From: Syngnathus acus
Lineage: Eukaryota > Chordata > Actinopteri > Syngnathiformes > Syngnathidae
Reading direction: 5' to 3'
Assembly (NCBI RefSeq): GCF_901709675.1
Contig: NC_051105.1
Location: forward strand, 10,526,604-10,590,603
DNA length: 64,000 bases
A program made the position numbers and the translations under genes. Positions 38,201 to 51,359 of this stretch are shown here, one piece after another (the first letter of the stretch is position 1; every line of letters begins with the position of its first letter). The notes beneath the pieces were generated by a model. The model had not been told where the DNA came from. It searched no databases and saw nothing but the letters and a program-made list of their open reading frames with translations.

Positions 38201-41200
38201 GGACCAGTGGGACCTAAATCTCCCTGGAGACAAAATAATTGAAGCCTTAGTGTTGATTAGTCTAAGTAAGAACAAGTCCTGATCAATAAATAATGAGTCA
38301 TTCACCTTTGGACCTGTTATGGATCGTCCTGGCGGCCCCGGAATGCCCTGGTGTCCCGGTAACCCGCGTTCACCCTAGCAAATGGTTACGTAGTGAAGAA
38401 CGTGACCTCGTTATTGCGAAGGAAACTTCACCATAGTGAGCATTGATTGTAGGTCAATGATTCTTTGAGTCCTACCTTTGGACCGGAGGGTCCTGAGATC
38501 CCTGGAGGTCCATGTAACCCTCGAATGCCCCTAAGACCCTGGTCCCCCTTTAAAGCAGAACCACACAGAAAGTGGGACTGGGATTTAACGCCAAAACCAA
38601 AATACAAACCTTCTCTCCTGGAGTGCCAATTCCTGGAGGTCCGTCAGAACCTCTTGAACCTGGTAACCCAGGTTCCCCCTAAGAGGGGAAAAAGTCATTT
38701 AGATACAGAGCCTTTTTCAGCAGGGTCAGTGCAATTTTCTGTGCCTTCTGTCCTGGAGCCCCATCCTCTCCTGGAAGACCCGGTAAGCCACCTAAACCAG
38801 CAGATCCAGGTTCTCCCTACGACAATCCCAAGATGATGATGATTGTCGTTCAATCATTAGCAAAAAGATTTTAAAGACGGAGTTATCTCACCTTTGCACC
38901 AGATTCACCGATACCTCTCTCGCCAGGTGATCCCTGCTCTCCAGGTAAACCTTGATCCCCCTTAAGAAAAAAACAGAAGATTGGTCCTCAAAAAGGATAC
39001 AATTTTTCGATGAATCAGATATTCAAGCATTTTGAGAACATTTTCCGCAAACCTTAGGTCCAGGCAAACCCTCTCCTGGAAGTCCTCTAACTCCTGGTGG
39101 ACCTCTTGGACCCTCAACTCCCTGGATAGTAATCAAGATTACTTTCAGTAACTGCTAAGTGCACGAATATAAATTGGTTTACTGACCTTTTCTCCCTGTA
39201 TGCCAACTCCTGTCAGCCCAGTGAGCCCTGGAGGACCTGCAGGCCCCAGTTCACCCTGGAAGACAACCATCAACTTCATAAAATGGAGGAAGAACCGTTC
39301 AAAATTCCAAGATGGTGGCCCCAAGATCCAAGCTATGCAAAATACTATTTCTCGCTTTATGATACAATCGTAATCTTAATTTACCCGTTCTCCTTTCATC
39401 CCCACGCCCTGTTGTCCTCTCGATCCCCTCGGTCCCGGAAGCCCTCGATCCCCCTACGGAGCAGAATCAAGCCATGTTACATCAGACCGGCTTGATTTTG
39501 ATTGGATCTCAGCCAAGTTTGTATTGTTCTCCACTGAGACTGTTAAAAAGAGGAGCGTGTTGGCTCCTGTTGCCCATTTCATTCAGATGATTCCACCTGA
39601 AAGGAATGGAAGTTAGTCTTTATTTTTCCTTTCATACCAGTGTCAAAATGACCCCCCCTCACCTCAAGTGGGCTTTTTCCGATGCCGACGTATACAATAA
39701 GCAGCCTCAACTTCTGTAATAAAATGCATTTTTGTGTGTGTGTGTGTGGGGGGGGGGGGGGGTGGATTTTTAGAGAACTGCCAGTTCAGCAAAAGAGTTA
39801 AAGCAATAACACACAACTTGGGAAGTCTGGCTTTGCTCAAACAGATGTGTACTCGCTTGAGGACATTTCCAGTGTGATTTCACTCGTGTTACCTTTAACA
39901 AATAAATGTCATCCTTTATTTCCACAACAATAATCTCCTCTCAAATGATGCATGTGCTGTCTTGCGACGAAGGCTGGAAATTTTGTGAAAGTCATACACT
40001 CAAGGCTTAACACACAGTCGTGAATAATATTGTACCTTGGGTCCAGGAAGGCCCTCACCCGTGGGTCCTTTTTCCCCTTGAACACCTTGTGGCCCTTGAG
40101 GTCCCTGCAAAAAAAAAAATATTGCTCAGAGTCTAATAATTTGTTGTCACAGTGATTTACACAAAGTCAAAACTCACTGGTGAACCATGTGCACCAACGC
40201 CTGTAGGACCAGGAGGACCTGGGCGCCCCTGGAATCCCATGTCACCCTGAAAAAAACAAAAAAACAGTACACACTCCGAAATATAATCGCAGAAAAAAAA
40301 TAGGTGAAGAAAAGAGTTCACGACATACTTTTGGTCCAGGTATCCCAATGCCAGTTTCTCCCTGAATACCCGGAGGGCCGGATGGTCCACGTTCCCCCTG
40401 TCATGGAAAATGTAGGTTATCCTCACAAGTCAGGACATGTTTTGAACTCAATCTGTCAGTTTCAGTCAAGTTAGTGTCTTAGCGCATATGTAACCTTGAC
40501 ACAGAAGATCAAAAGGTCTGTTAGTGGATAAAAAGATAAAATGCCCTTCTTTCCTTTTGTTCTTTCACTATTAGAAAAATGACGTCTAAAAAAAAAAAAA
40601 CATATATATATGCAAACCTGCTTTCCCTGTGGGCCCTCTGGTCCAATGTCTCCATGTGGTCCTGGTTGCCCCTGGACACAAATAGGAAGGTCCACATTTT
40701 TGAAGAGCAGGCTTAAAATCAGCAGATATAATTTAATATACAATCTTGACCTACTTTTACAGTAATTGATTACATTTCCTTGTTTACATTTTAAATTAAT
40801 TCTTCTTCTTTGCTGATCGGATAAGTCTAATAATACAATTGCATGTCATGAGTTTTATTCTCTATTGGCGTAAATATTTCACTCCTTCTGTTTATTGACC
40901 TCCAGTCCTCTAGGTCCTCTTGCACCAACCGGTCCCTCTGGACCCTGCAGCAGATCACATAACAATAAAAAGTAAATTATGGGAAATGATAATAAATATG
41001 ATGATGAATTGTTCATGTTGTCCAACCCTGTCTCCTTTGATTCCTGGAGTGCCGCACTCTCCCCGTTCACCCTGTGTATGGATGACCAAACTCATGCTCA
41101 TCATGTGGACTCCATTTTTGTTTTACAAAAGGATCTGCCATCTGTTCTTACCTGCTCTCCTTTGTCTCCTGATTTCCCCTGCAAATATATTTGATTATTA

Positions 41201-43469
41201 GCCATTAGAGCGTATAACATAGCGTTTTAATGTTCAGGATTGAATTCAAAGTTACCTCGGTACCATCCCGGCCCGGTGTGCCACTTGTTCCTGCTTCACC
41301 CTGTAATGTCACCAACATGCTGAGTCATCAAAACAAATAATAGTCTGTCCAAATTCCCATTCTTGAGAAAGTGAACTCGTTTGACACTGAAACATAGATC
41401 TCTGGTGTGCAACCTTTGGAGTGTGATAAAGGTATAAATAATTTTTTTTTAAAAAAGTTTGTCAGAGGGTCAAGCCATGCGGGCCAACAGGTGCACACCT
41501 TTTGGCCTTTCAGCCCGGAGGCTCCCTCTTCTCCTGGACGACCTTTCTTGCCCTAAAGAAGGAAACAGAATCATTTTTTTTCCCCTGATTTCTCAGCTTG
41601 CTTAGCACTTGAGCATGACACATTGCTTCTAGATGACGTCTGGAGCAATAAATAGGGCAAGCGTGGTCTCGCCCTCCGGGGTTAGAGGTCATAGCGTTGA
41701 AACGCACCTGGATGCGTGTCAGTTGCTATCCTCCAGACATTGCTGCTTCGTGACCATTAAGCCAATAAGAGCAATTATGAGAGCAGCCGTGTCTGAGCGG
41801 AAGAATGTCAAGAATCTCTGATGGAGAAAGCACCTGGTTGATGGACATGCAAATGTCTGTCAGCATAGCATCATTATTTGCTAGCCAGCTTGAATGGAAG
41901 TTTGCATAAGCATCTCCAGGTTGGCGTGCGAGCGCAGAGTTGAGAAAATCCGGCGTGAAAATGCACAAAGGAAAAAAAGATGTGTCTGATACTTCGAAGT
42001 GTAAGGTGCTTTTGTAAAATGCCTTCAAGCCAGAAAAAAATCAAACATTTAAAACGATTGTTTACGCCTGTGCAATTGCTACTCATGCCAAAAATGTGTG
42101 GAAAGCAAAAATTGCCTTGAGGGTATGTTGATGTCTGACACTTGAAAAGTCGTTTCTACTCACCGCAGGCCCGCTGGGGCCTCTCTCGCCTTTTTCACAG
42201 GCACATTTTGGAGCCAGTGGGCACTGAAAAAAAGAGAAGGGATACATTGTGTTATTTTCAATCAGTTTAATATTGAGGAGCCAATTTAAATTTGTAAGTG
42301 TACAAAAGAAGCAATACTTACTCCTTCATCAGCAAGGTCAGTCTGCAAATAAAAGCAAACAATTTAAATTACATTCTTATTCATGTTTATTTAAAGAAAT
42401 GTTATATTATTATTATTGTATTATTTAAAAAAAGAACCTTAAAATGTCATTTGTTTTTCCATCAGTCAACTTAAATAAACTTAATAAGAATATAATATAT
42501 ATAATAAAATTATTATTATTAAATATTAAATTAAAATATGAAATATTAATTATAGATATTAAATAAAATATATAATACATAAGTGCCTTTACACACAATG
42601 TCATCTACTCACAATGTTTGTTGCCACTTTTTCAACTACGTCTCTGTCCTGCAAATTGTGGAGGAAGTGGGACGCGGGAGAACTGGCGAGGAGGCGGAGC
42701 TGTGCCACATTGGACGGCTCGTTGGCGGTTCTGGTGATGCCCAGAGTGAAGAACTTGACCCCCTGGTTCTTGGCCTCAGCGACAGCAGAGAAAATATCCG
42801 GGTTCCTCGGGTGGGAGGAGCCATCAGTGAGGAGCACGGCGACTTTAATGCTGCCCAGGCCGGACTCCTCACGGTAGAGCTTGGTCATGTTGGTGATGGC
42901 GTACGTGGTGTAGGTGCCGTGGCCGATGTAAACGATGGGAGCGATGCGGTTCTTGAAGTTCTCCGTGCCCCTCCAGTCGCTAAATCGTTGCTCTGTGATG
43001 ACTGTACTGCTGTACTGGAGCAGGGCCACTCTCAGACTCAAGCTTCGACCCGTCTGCAGTTTCAGGCCTTGGAGTCGATCCACCAAATTCATCGCAAACT
43101 GCTTCTCCTGATTGTGGTTGTCTTTGGCGCTCTCGGAGCTGTCCAACAAAAAACTGAGCTCCAAGCTACAGTCCTCATCTAGGATAGCTGCAGGAAGAAA
43201 TGCAAAAGGTGTCTCTTCAAATCATTTCCACTCAGGGTTATGTTAAATGGAATTTCACAAATGACAAAAAGTAACCAGACAGAATGAGAGTTTTATGTTC
43301 AATTGAGTAAGTACATTGAGGAGAAAATATTTTGTTTACCTTGCCCATCATAAATATTTGCATCCAGTGTTTTTGTGCGCAATTTGGTTCTTCTGTTATC
43401 ATGTAGATCTTGAGCCCAGACACAAGTCAGTGCCGTGGTCAACAGCATTGATTCCCACGAGAGGAGCAT
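35290..43469 (-). CDS. col28a1: Type XXVIII collagen (VWA - collagen - VWA - Kunitz); paralogue not resolved
   Basis: Collagen XXVIII is a secreted matrix protein of the VWA-collagen class. In order on the minus strand: signal exon 43340-43469 (start MLLSWESMLLTTALTCVWAQ), VWA1 42613-43187 (MIDAS motif in FLLDSSES), linker exons 42322-42342 and 42164-42223, then about 25 short Gly-X-Y exons down to 37073-37108 (for example 37199-37279, 27 residues). After these come 36970-37006, VWA2 36274-36831 (FVIDSSES), an Asn/Gly-rich linker 35872-36158, a Ser/acidic linker 35587-35800 and a Kunitz domain 35290-35489 with six Cys. This exact architecture defines COL28. Fish have several copies (col28a1, col28a2), and I cannot tell which this is. 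The Kunitz P1 residue is Arg. I did not verify every collagen-exon boundary. Confidence 0.9.
39496..40036. other. Long collagen-gene intron
   Basis: This is one of the larger introns of the collagen gene (between the exons at about 39397-39455 and 40037-40105). Apart from the TG/G microsatellite I see nothing in it. Confidence 0.5.
39733..39765 (+). repeat. (TG)n tract followed by 15 G
   Basis: Eight TG units run directly into an unbroken run of 15 G in a collagen intron. Such G runs can form quadruplexes and are prone to sequencing and assembly error. Confidence 0.9.
41557..42163. other. Collagen-gene intron without recognised content
   Basis: About 600 bp between collagen exons. An open frame of 100 residues on the minus strand shows no recognisable domain and no splice partners, so I treat it as chance. 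Confidence 0.5.
42385..42590. repeat. AT-rich low-complexity tract
   Basis: A block made almost entirely of ATT/TAA/ATA words, in the collagen intron between the 21-nt linker exon and the VWA1 exon. Confidence 0.8.
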
Positions 43470-44600
43470 CTTTGTTTCAACGAAAAATAAAAGAATGAAC
43501 AACTAAATGCATGTAAATAGAGAGCAAGCATCATTGACTGGTCAACCTACTTTGAGAGGTTGTAGTATTTCCGTAAGCTGTTTGGACCTGCAGGACCAGG
43601 AAACGGACCACGTTGGATGAAACGGACCGGATATCTCATTTACCGTCCATCAGCAGCGACAGCGGTGTCGTCCTTCTTGGAAACAGAGTCAGAGAACCTG
43701 AGTAGGCACACCTCTTTTATAGGGAAGAACCACCCAAGCAATTGAATGGATTCTTGCTCAAGCAGCCTCAGGGCTCAAAAAGGCAGGACTACATTTCCAA
43801 CCATGACGAGGTTTCAAGTTGGAATTCTAGACATGTTTGAAATTTGCAGCTTTTCTCACTTAAAGGTATTGCATGAAAAAAGTTCATAGAATTCAGTAGT
43901 GTACTAAAAAACAAAAGCTGTTTGTTTTTCCCAAAGAAAACAACATGTAGCCACAGGCTTTCTTTTCACCTTCCGACCTCGACCGATGACCATCACTGAT
44001 AGGGCCGAGCTTCAGGTGTCCTCCGTAGTCGGACACTTTGGGCGATGGATTCGATGAGCTTTCTGTCCACTTTTTCCAGGTGAGAAGGCTTTGTATTGCA
44101 AAGCTGCAGGCAAGAAGTAATTAGAGGAGACCTTGTGACAGAAAAGAATGTTTCGCTGAATGATAGCTTGGCAAAATCCACCCTGTTGGTCTATGATAAT
44201 TGGCCATTCATCATTTATACGACCTAGGACAGTATTTCTTGGTAGTGCAAAAGTAACAAAACACCAACCTCTTGAGTTGCTCTATGGTTTTGAGCATTTG
44301 AATTATTACACTATTTACTACAGTGTTTCCTAGACATTTAAGTTACTTGGTGTTTGAGTCTGAACTCTAAAGGTCACTTTGGAAAAGGAGCACATCATGA
44401 GTATAATGTTAAAATGTTGCCAACCTTATTTAATGTACCTTACTGTACTGTACCTCCACAACACCTGCTCGGAAGATATTTGCGTACTTTTCCATTGTGT
44501 TTTTGTATCGTTTTGCTGACTGTGTTATTCTTATTACGAGTAGCTTTGTGTTTAGTATGTAGTTTGAGCTAATAATGCTAATTTCGTCGCTTATCGAATG

Positions 44601-44608
44601 TGACGTCA
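44601..44608. promoter_or_regulatory. Consensus CRE upstream of atp5f1b
   Basis: TGACGTCA is the full palindromic CREB/ATF site, about 150 bp upstream of the atp5f1b ATG. CREB sites accompany NRF-1 in several respiratory-chain promoters. Confidence 0.55.
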
Positions 44609-44662
44609 TTGATAAACGTCTCAGGCTGCGCTTATACCGCCCTCCAGCGGCAGACAACACAC

Positions 44663-44674
44663 TGCGCATGCGCA
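44663..44674. promoter_or_regulatory. Palindromic NRF-1 site of atp5f1b
   Basis: TGCGCATGCGCA is the ideal NRF-1 motif, 81 bp upstream of the start codon. NRF-1 is the main activator of nuclear oxidative-phosphorylation genes, so site, position and gene agree. Confidence 0.75.
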
Positions 44675-44754
44675 GGACTGTCCTGTCCGCTCAGCAGCTG
44701 ATACTACTGTCTGAAGCTGTCCTCTGAGCGGCTTCACCTTCAGCCATATTAACC

Positions 44755-47564
<2,810 letters not shown>

Positions 47565-47745
47565 ATGAGCGTGGGTTAGAAGTCTCTGATTTGTACAGTC
47601 TTATTTCTATTTGAGGAACTTCTGACCTGTCACGCTGAGTATCTTGTGGTTTGTATTGTTCCGAAAAGCTTGGCATGAGAGTAAAGGTGACGTTGTCATA
47701 CAGCAATACTCTTTCTTGGGTCTTTGTTTTGGGTGCACTAAAGGT

Positions 47746-50136
47746 TTAGCTCCTCAAGTGTCTCAGTATCTTATTGAGCTCTCTTTCCTTAGTGAGGAGA
47801 CTGTTGCTGTGTTCTTTGAATGCCTTGAAATCCTGTAAAATATCAATATGAACATTGATGATGACCTTGTACGGGATGTGAGTGTTTTTATCTTCAAAAC
47901 AAACCTTTTGAAGCATCTCGTACTTGGTCCTGGCTTCTTCTAGGGCCGACTTGAGCGATCTGACTCTTTTATCTGCGTTAACTGCATGTGCTTGCTGTTT
48001 AAACCTGAATTCAAGGAGACATGGCGGCGTTATTTTAGCGCTACGTTTTCACAACACAGCGGACAAAATGAGCAACTATTTAGTTTACCGTTCCTCTGCT
48101 TTTAATTGGGCTTTCTTCAGTTCTTTATAGTGCAGCTCAAGAAGCTGGAGTTCTTTTAGCTTCCTCTGTAATGACATAAATGTTACATTTTGATGACGAA
48201 CGCCATTTTTCACATACCTGTAAGATGTTCTCTCGTTCCACAGAAGTACGCAGCACTTTTTCCTTCTCTTTGGTGAGACTTAAGATGCTTTTATTCAGTG
48301 TAGCTTCCTTCAACGCGCGCTCCTCCTCGATGTTTTCAAGTTTCAGTTTTACAGCTGATGGGGAAAAAGACAAAAGTTCCAGAGTGCCTTGGTACGTCAC
48401 GTGCAGATATATGGGACTGAGTTGTTGACCTTTCAACATTTCTTCTGTGACCTCCTGCTGCTGCTGGGCTTTGCTCAGTTGTTCGAGGTAGGACGACGCC
48501 ATCTCTTGACGCTCTCTTAATTGTTTCAAATAAGATGAGACACATTGGGATATTTTCCCCCTTTCGATCAAAATGTGTTAATCGTACAACTACAGTGGTG
48601 CCTTGAAATGAGCTATCTTGGCAGATGATAAAAAAAATCTCAACATGAAACAAAGGGAATTTCATTTGTGTGGTCATGGAACAAATTCAATTTGTACATC
48701 AAGACACCACTGTATTGATTTGTTGCTGTTAACTCATTCAGTGCCAGCCCAATGGAAATTTGACGTCTATAGTCGTTAATGGCAGTGAATGAGTTAATCT
48801 CGATTAAAGAAAAAAAACATCTTACTGATAAGCAGTCTCCTTAGTGGTGAACTCCTCTGTCAATGCTTTGATTTTCTTTGTTAGATTTTGAATGATAACC
48901 TCTTTATCGTGTAACTTTTGTGAGAAAATCCTGTCGTTTTCCGCCTGCAGCTGCTTGTTTTCCTGCTTCAGCTGCACATTCTGCCGTTTGTACTCCTCCA
49001 TGAACGCAATAATCGCTTGGCTGTTGGCATCTAAATCCAGAAATCTTTTTTCCACCAGCTCCGCTCTTTGGTGCTTTTGTATAACGTCTTTCTGACAGCT
49101 GTCAAGTTGTTTCTCCAGCTGGGCCTTGACCTGCTGCAGGGTTTTGCATTGTTTGAACAGCTCATCTGACTTCTCTTTTAGTACACAAATCAAATGGGCT
49201 TGTTCTTTTATTCTTGACTGCAACAGCAATGTCTCCTCTAAATCGGAGCAGGAGAGGTCCATGCATTTCTCTAAAGTCTTTGGATTGATGTCCAGGTGCT
49301 GCGAGAAAAAACAAAACAGGAAAACCGAATGTTATAGAGGTAAGCATTAATGACACTTGGTGACCACATTGTTTGCTCCATTTATTATCTTTACAAAGAA
49401 AATATTTCGTTTTCATTACTGTTAAACTTGACCATATTTGACACTCAGTAAATGGAGACTTATTCATTACTTTGGTTCACATAGTTTTTGTGACATTTTT
49501 GCTTGTTGTGCCATGAAAGCTTTGTAATGTTAAAAAAATTAAAAATAATAATAATTTAAAAAAGGTTGGTATTACACTATACACGTGGACCTAATTAAGG
49601 TTCTGGTCATGTACAAGTACTGATGAAAGTGCCAAAAATAAAGCTATATATAATCATACATTGAATATACAATATAATATGTGCTTGCTAAATCATACAA
49701 ATATTTTCAGATTGTAAAATGCTAAAAATATATATATATATTTTTAAACCTAGTTTACACTTTCACAAGAGGGCGCCACTACGTTGGTGGAGAAGAAATT
49801 GCGTTATACGTATAAGTTAAACATTCTTTAATAACAAATTCAGTAATAACAATTTAACGTTATTACTGATTTTTCCAACTTTATTGACCTAACACATTTT
49901 AGAGACAACACGTCACTTAGTGACGTAGGCTTCTAATAATAGCAGAAGGACCTAAATCAATTCTAACCTACATACACTGATATGAACATAAACCAGTCAA
50001 AGGTAAGTAATAAATTAAAAGTTCTAGTATTGTTGCTTACGGAATTGTTGAGTGACAATCCGTTAAGTAGCAGGTTATCCTCAGACTTGGTCAGTTTCTT
50101 TCTCAGGTTTTCAGACTTTTTTCGATGAGACGACAT
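47746..50136 (-). CDS. ccdc89: CCDC89-like coiled-coil protein
   Basis: Coding exons: 50041-50136, 48826-49298, 48430-48515, 48218-48354, 48089-48165, 47905-48004 and 47746-47832. They sum to 1,056 nt and 351 residues (human CCDC89 about 374). Nearly the whole protein is charged coiled coil. Resemblance to CCDC89 is clear in LQSRIKEQAHLICVLKEKSD, in FMEEYKRQNVQLKQENKQLQ, in the tail FKAFKEHSNSLLTKERELN and in the final ILRHLRS. Mammalian CCDC89 is testis-enriched and was described as a Hey1 partner (BOIP); its molecular role is unclear. The third exon's acceptor (TTAAG|A at 48516) is the least certain boundary. The gene converges on atp5f1b, with 181 nt between stops. Confidence 0.78.
48591..48714. 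mobile_element. MITE-like element 1 (16-bp terminal inverted repeats)
   Basis: TACAGTGGTGCCTTGA (48591-48606) and TCAAGACACCACTGTA (48699-48714) are inverted repeats with one mismatch. The 124-bp unit has no ORF. The terminal sequence recalls a very common non-autonomous DNA element of fish genomes. It lies in the intron between the second and third coding exons of the ccdc89-like gene. Confidence 0.7.
48729..48797. mobile_element. MITE-like element 2 (18-bp terminal inverted repeats)
   Basis: TTAACTCATTCAGTGCCA (48729-48746) and TGGCAGTGAATGAGTTAA (48780-48797) are inverted repeats with one mismatch, around a near-palindromic core (TGACGTCTATAGTCG). The 69-bp unit starts 14 bp after element 1. 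Its sequence also recalls a frequent fish repeat. Confidence 0.7.
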
Positions 50137-51359
50137 ATTGAGAAAAGGCCCTCCGACTTCTTGATGTCTTTTTGAAGTATATTCACGAATATTGGTTTTA
50201 TTAGACTCGTTTTTCTAGTTTTTTTAAAAGAGTATCCTAGTTGCGAGTTGCCTCTTTTATGCTCGTTAGACAATGGACTTAAAAAAAAAAAGGCTTGTGT
50301 ACTTGCGTACTCAACACTTCCGAGAGCACAAGGACCCGCTACGGACTTCATGACGTCACCAGCTCGCGAGCGTGTCGTAATTTTTTTTAAAAAATTTATT
50401 ATTCTTTTTTTTTTTAAAAGGCATGTCATCAATCTGAATCACCAATTCTACCAGAAACATTTATCCGGGCAAACTGAATTATGTTACAATAGTTACAACC
50501 TTCACATAGTTCCCTGAGAGAAGCAATTATTTTTTTTGTTTTGGCAGTTTTTCATTTCATTGTTACGCTATAAGAGCTAGAGTCATATGTCGTCATTTGT
50601 GTGTATATGTGTGTATATTTCAGCAAATACTATGATGTTAGTGGCAAGCTAGGAAATGTTATGAATTAAAAAAAAAAAAAATAATCACAACGCAATGCAT
50701 TGTGGGACAACTTAAACAAGGTCCCAAAGAAAAGGACACACAAAAACACGCTGATAAACCTTCCCCTATGTCCAAGTTTGAGTTGTTTGGTTGCCATTGG
50801 AAACCACGTCATGGCAACAGGTGGCATGTAGTATCACATAACGGCCGCTACGTGGCGTCCTCCAACTATCAATTTACAAACAATAGCCCGTCTGGCAAGA
50901 AAAACACATGGTGACGACAGAACTTCCATTAGAAGAACTTTATTAATGCCCATGATAATTATATACTACTGTGAGGGTTAATCCAGATTTGTATTTTGTA
51001 CAACATAGTAATGTACATCTTTTTACTACTACTCATGTAGATATCACTGTTTAATATCTTGTGCAGTCAATTGAGTGAGGTCTTTAATCTCTCCACAGGA
51101 CTAAAGTGCATAAAAGCAGTGATGTAAGGTTAGTAGTCATGGGAGCTGCATATCATTATGCAGATTCCACAGCCCGCCTTGAGGGATTTATCCACAGGGT
51201 TGGGGGAGCGGCTGTCCTGCACTTTGTGCACGCCCCTTTTGATCAAGTCGTGGGCCAAGGAGCCCGGTTAGAGGAGAGCCAAGAGCATCCCAGACCGCCC
51301 CCCCCTCCAGTTCCTGCAGCTCCTCCATCTACAGAGCGGAGCTGGACGCACCAGCCAGA
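50137..51359. promoter_or_regulatory. Divergent upstream region of the ccdc89-like gene and lrp2
   Basis: The region contains the promoters of both genes. An X-box-like site lies at 50790-50804. The last 250 bp before the lrp2 ATG are GC-rich (CCCGCCTTGAGGG, GAGCCCGG) and are probably its 5' UTR. No additional coding sequence is supported. Confidence 0.45.
50790..50804. promoter_or_regulatory. X-box-like site between ccdc89-like and lrp2
   Basis: GTTGCCATTGGAAAC fits RYYNYY-N3-RRNRAC, and a second half site (ATGGCAAC) follows 9 bp later. It is over 500 bp from either start codon, so its target is open. Confidence 0.4.

Larger units (their letters stand above)
43470..44754. promoter_or_regulatory. 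Divergent region between collagen XXVIII and atp5f1b
   Basis: The left part is collagen 5' sequence. The last 170 bp are GC-richer and hold a CRE (44601-44608) and a palindromic NRF-1 site (44663-44674), both described separately. Between them I see no gene. Confidence 0.5.

Noticed and set aside
39733-39765. Microsatellite as a functional element
   Set aside because: Simple tracts like this are common in fish introns; nothing ties it to a function.
42583-43182. Plus-strand open frame of 199 residues
   Set aside because: Antisense of the first VWA exon of the collagen gene; no domain recognised.
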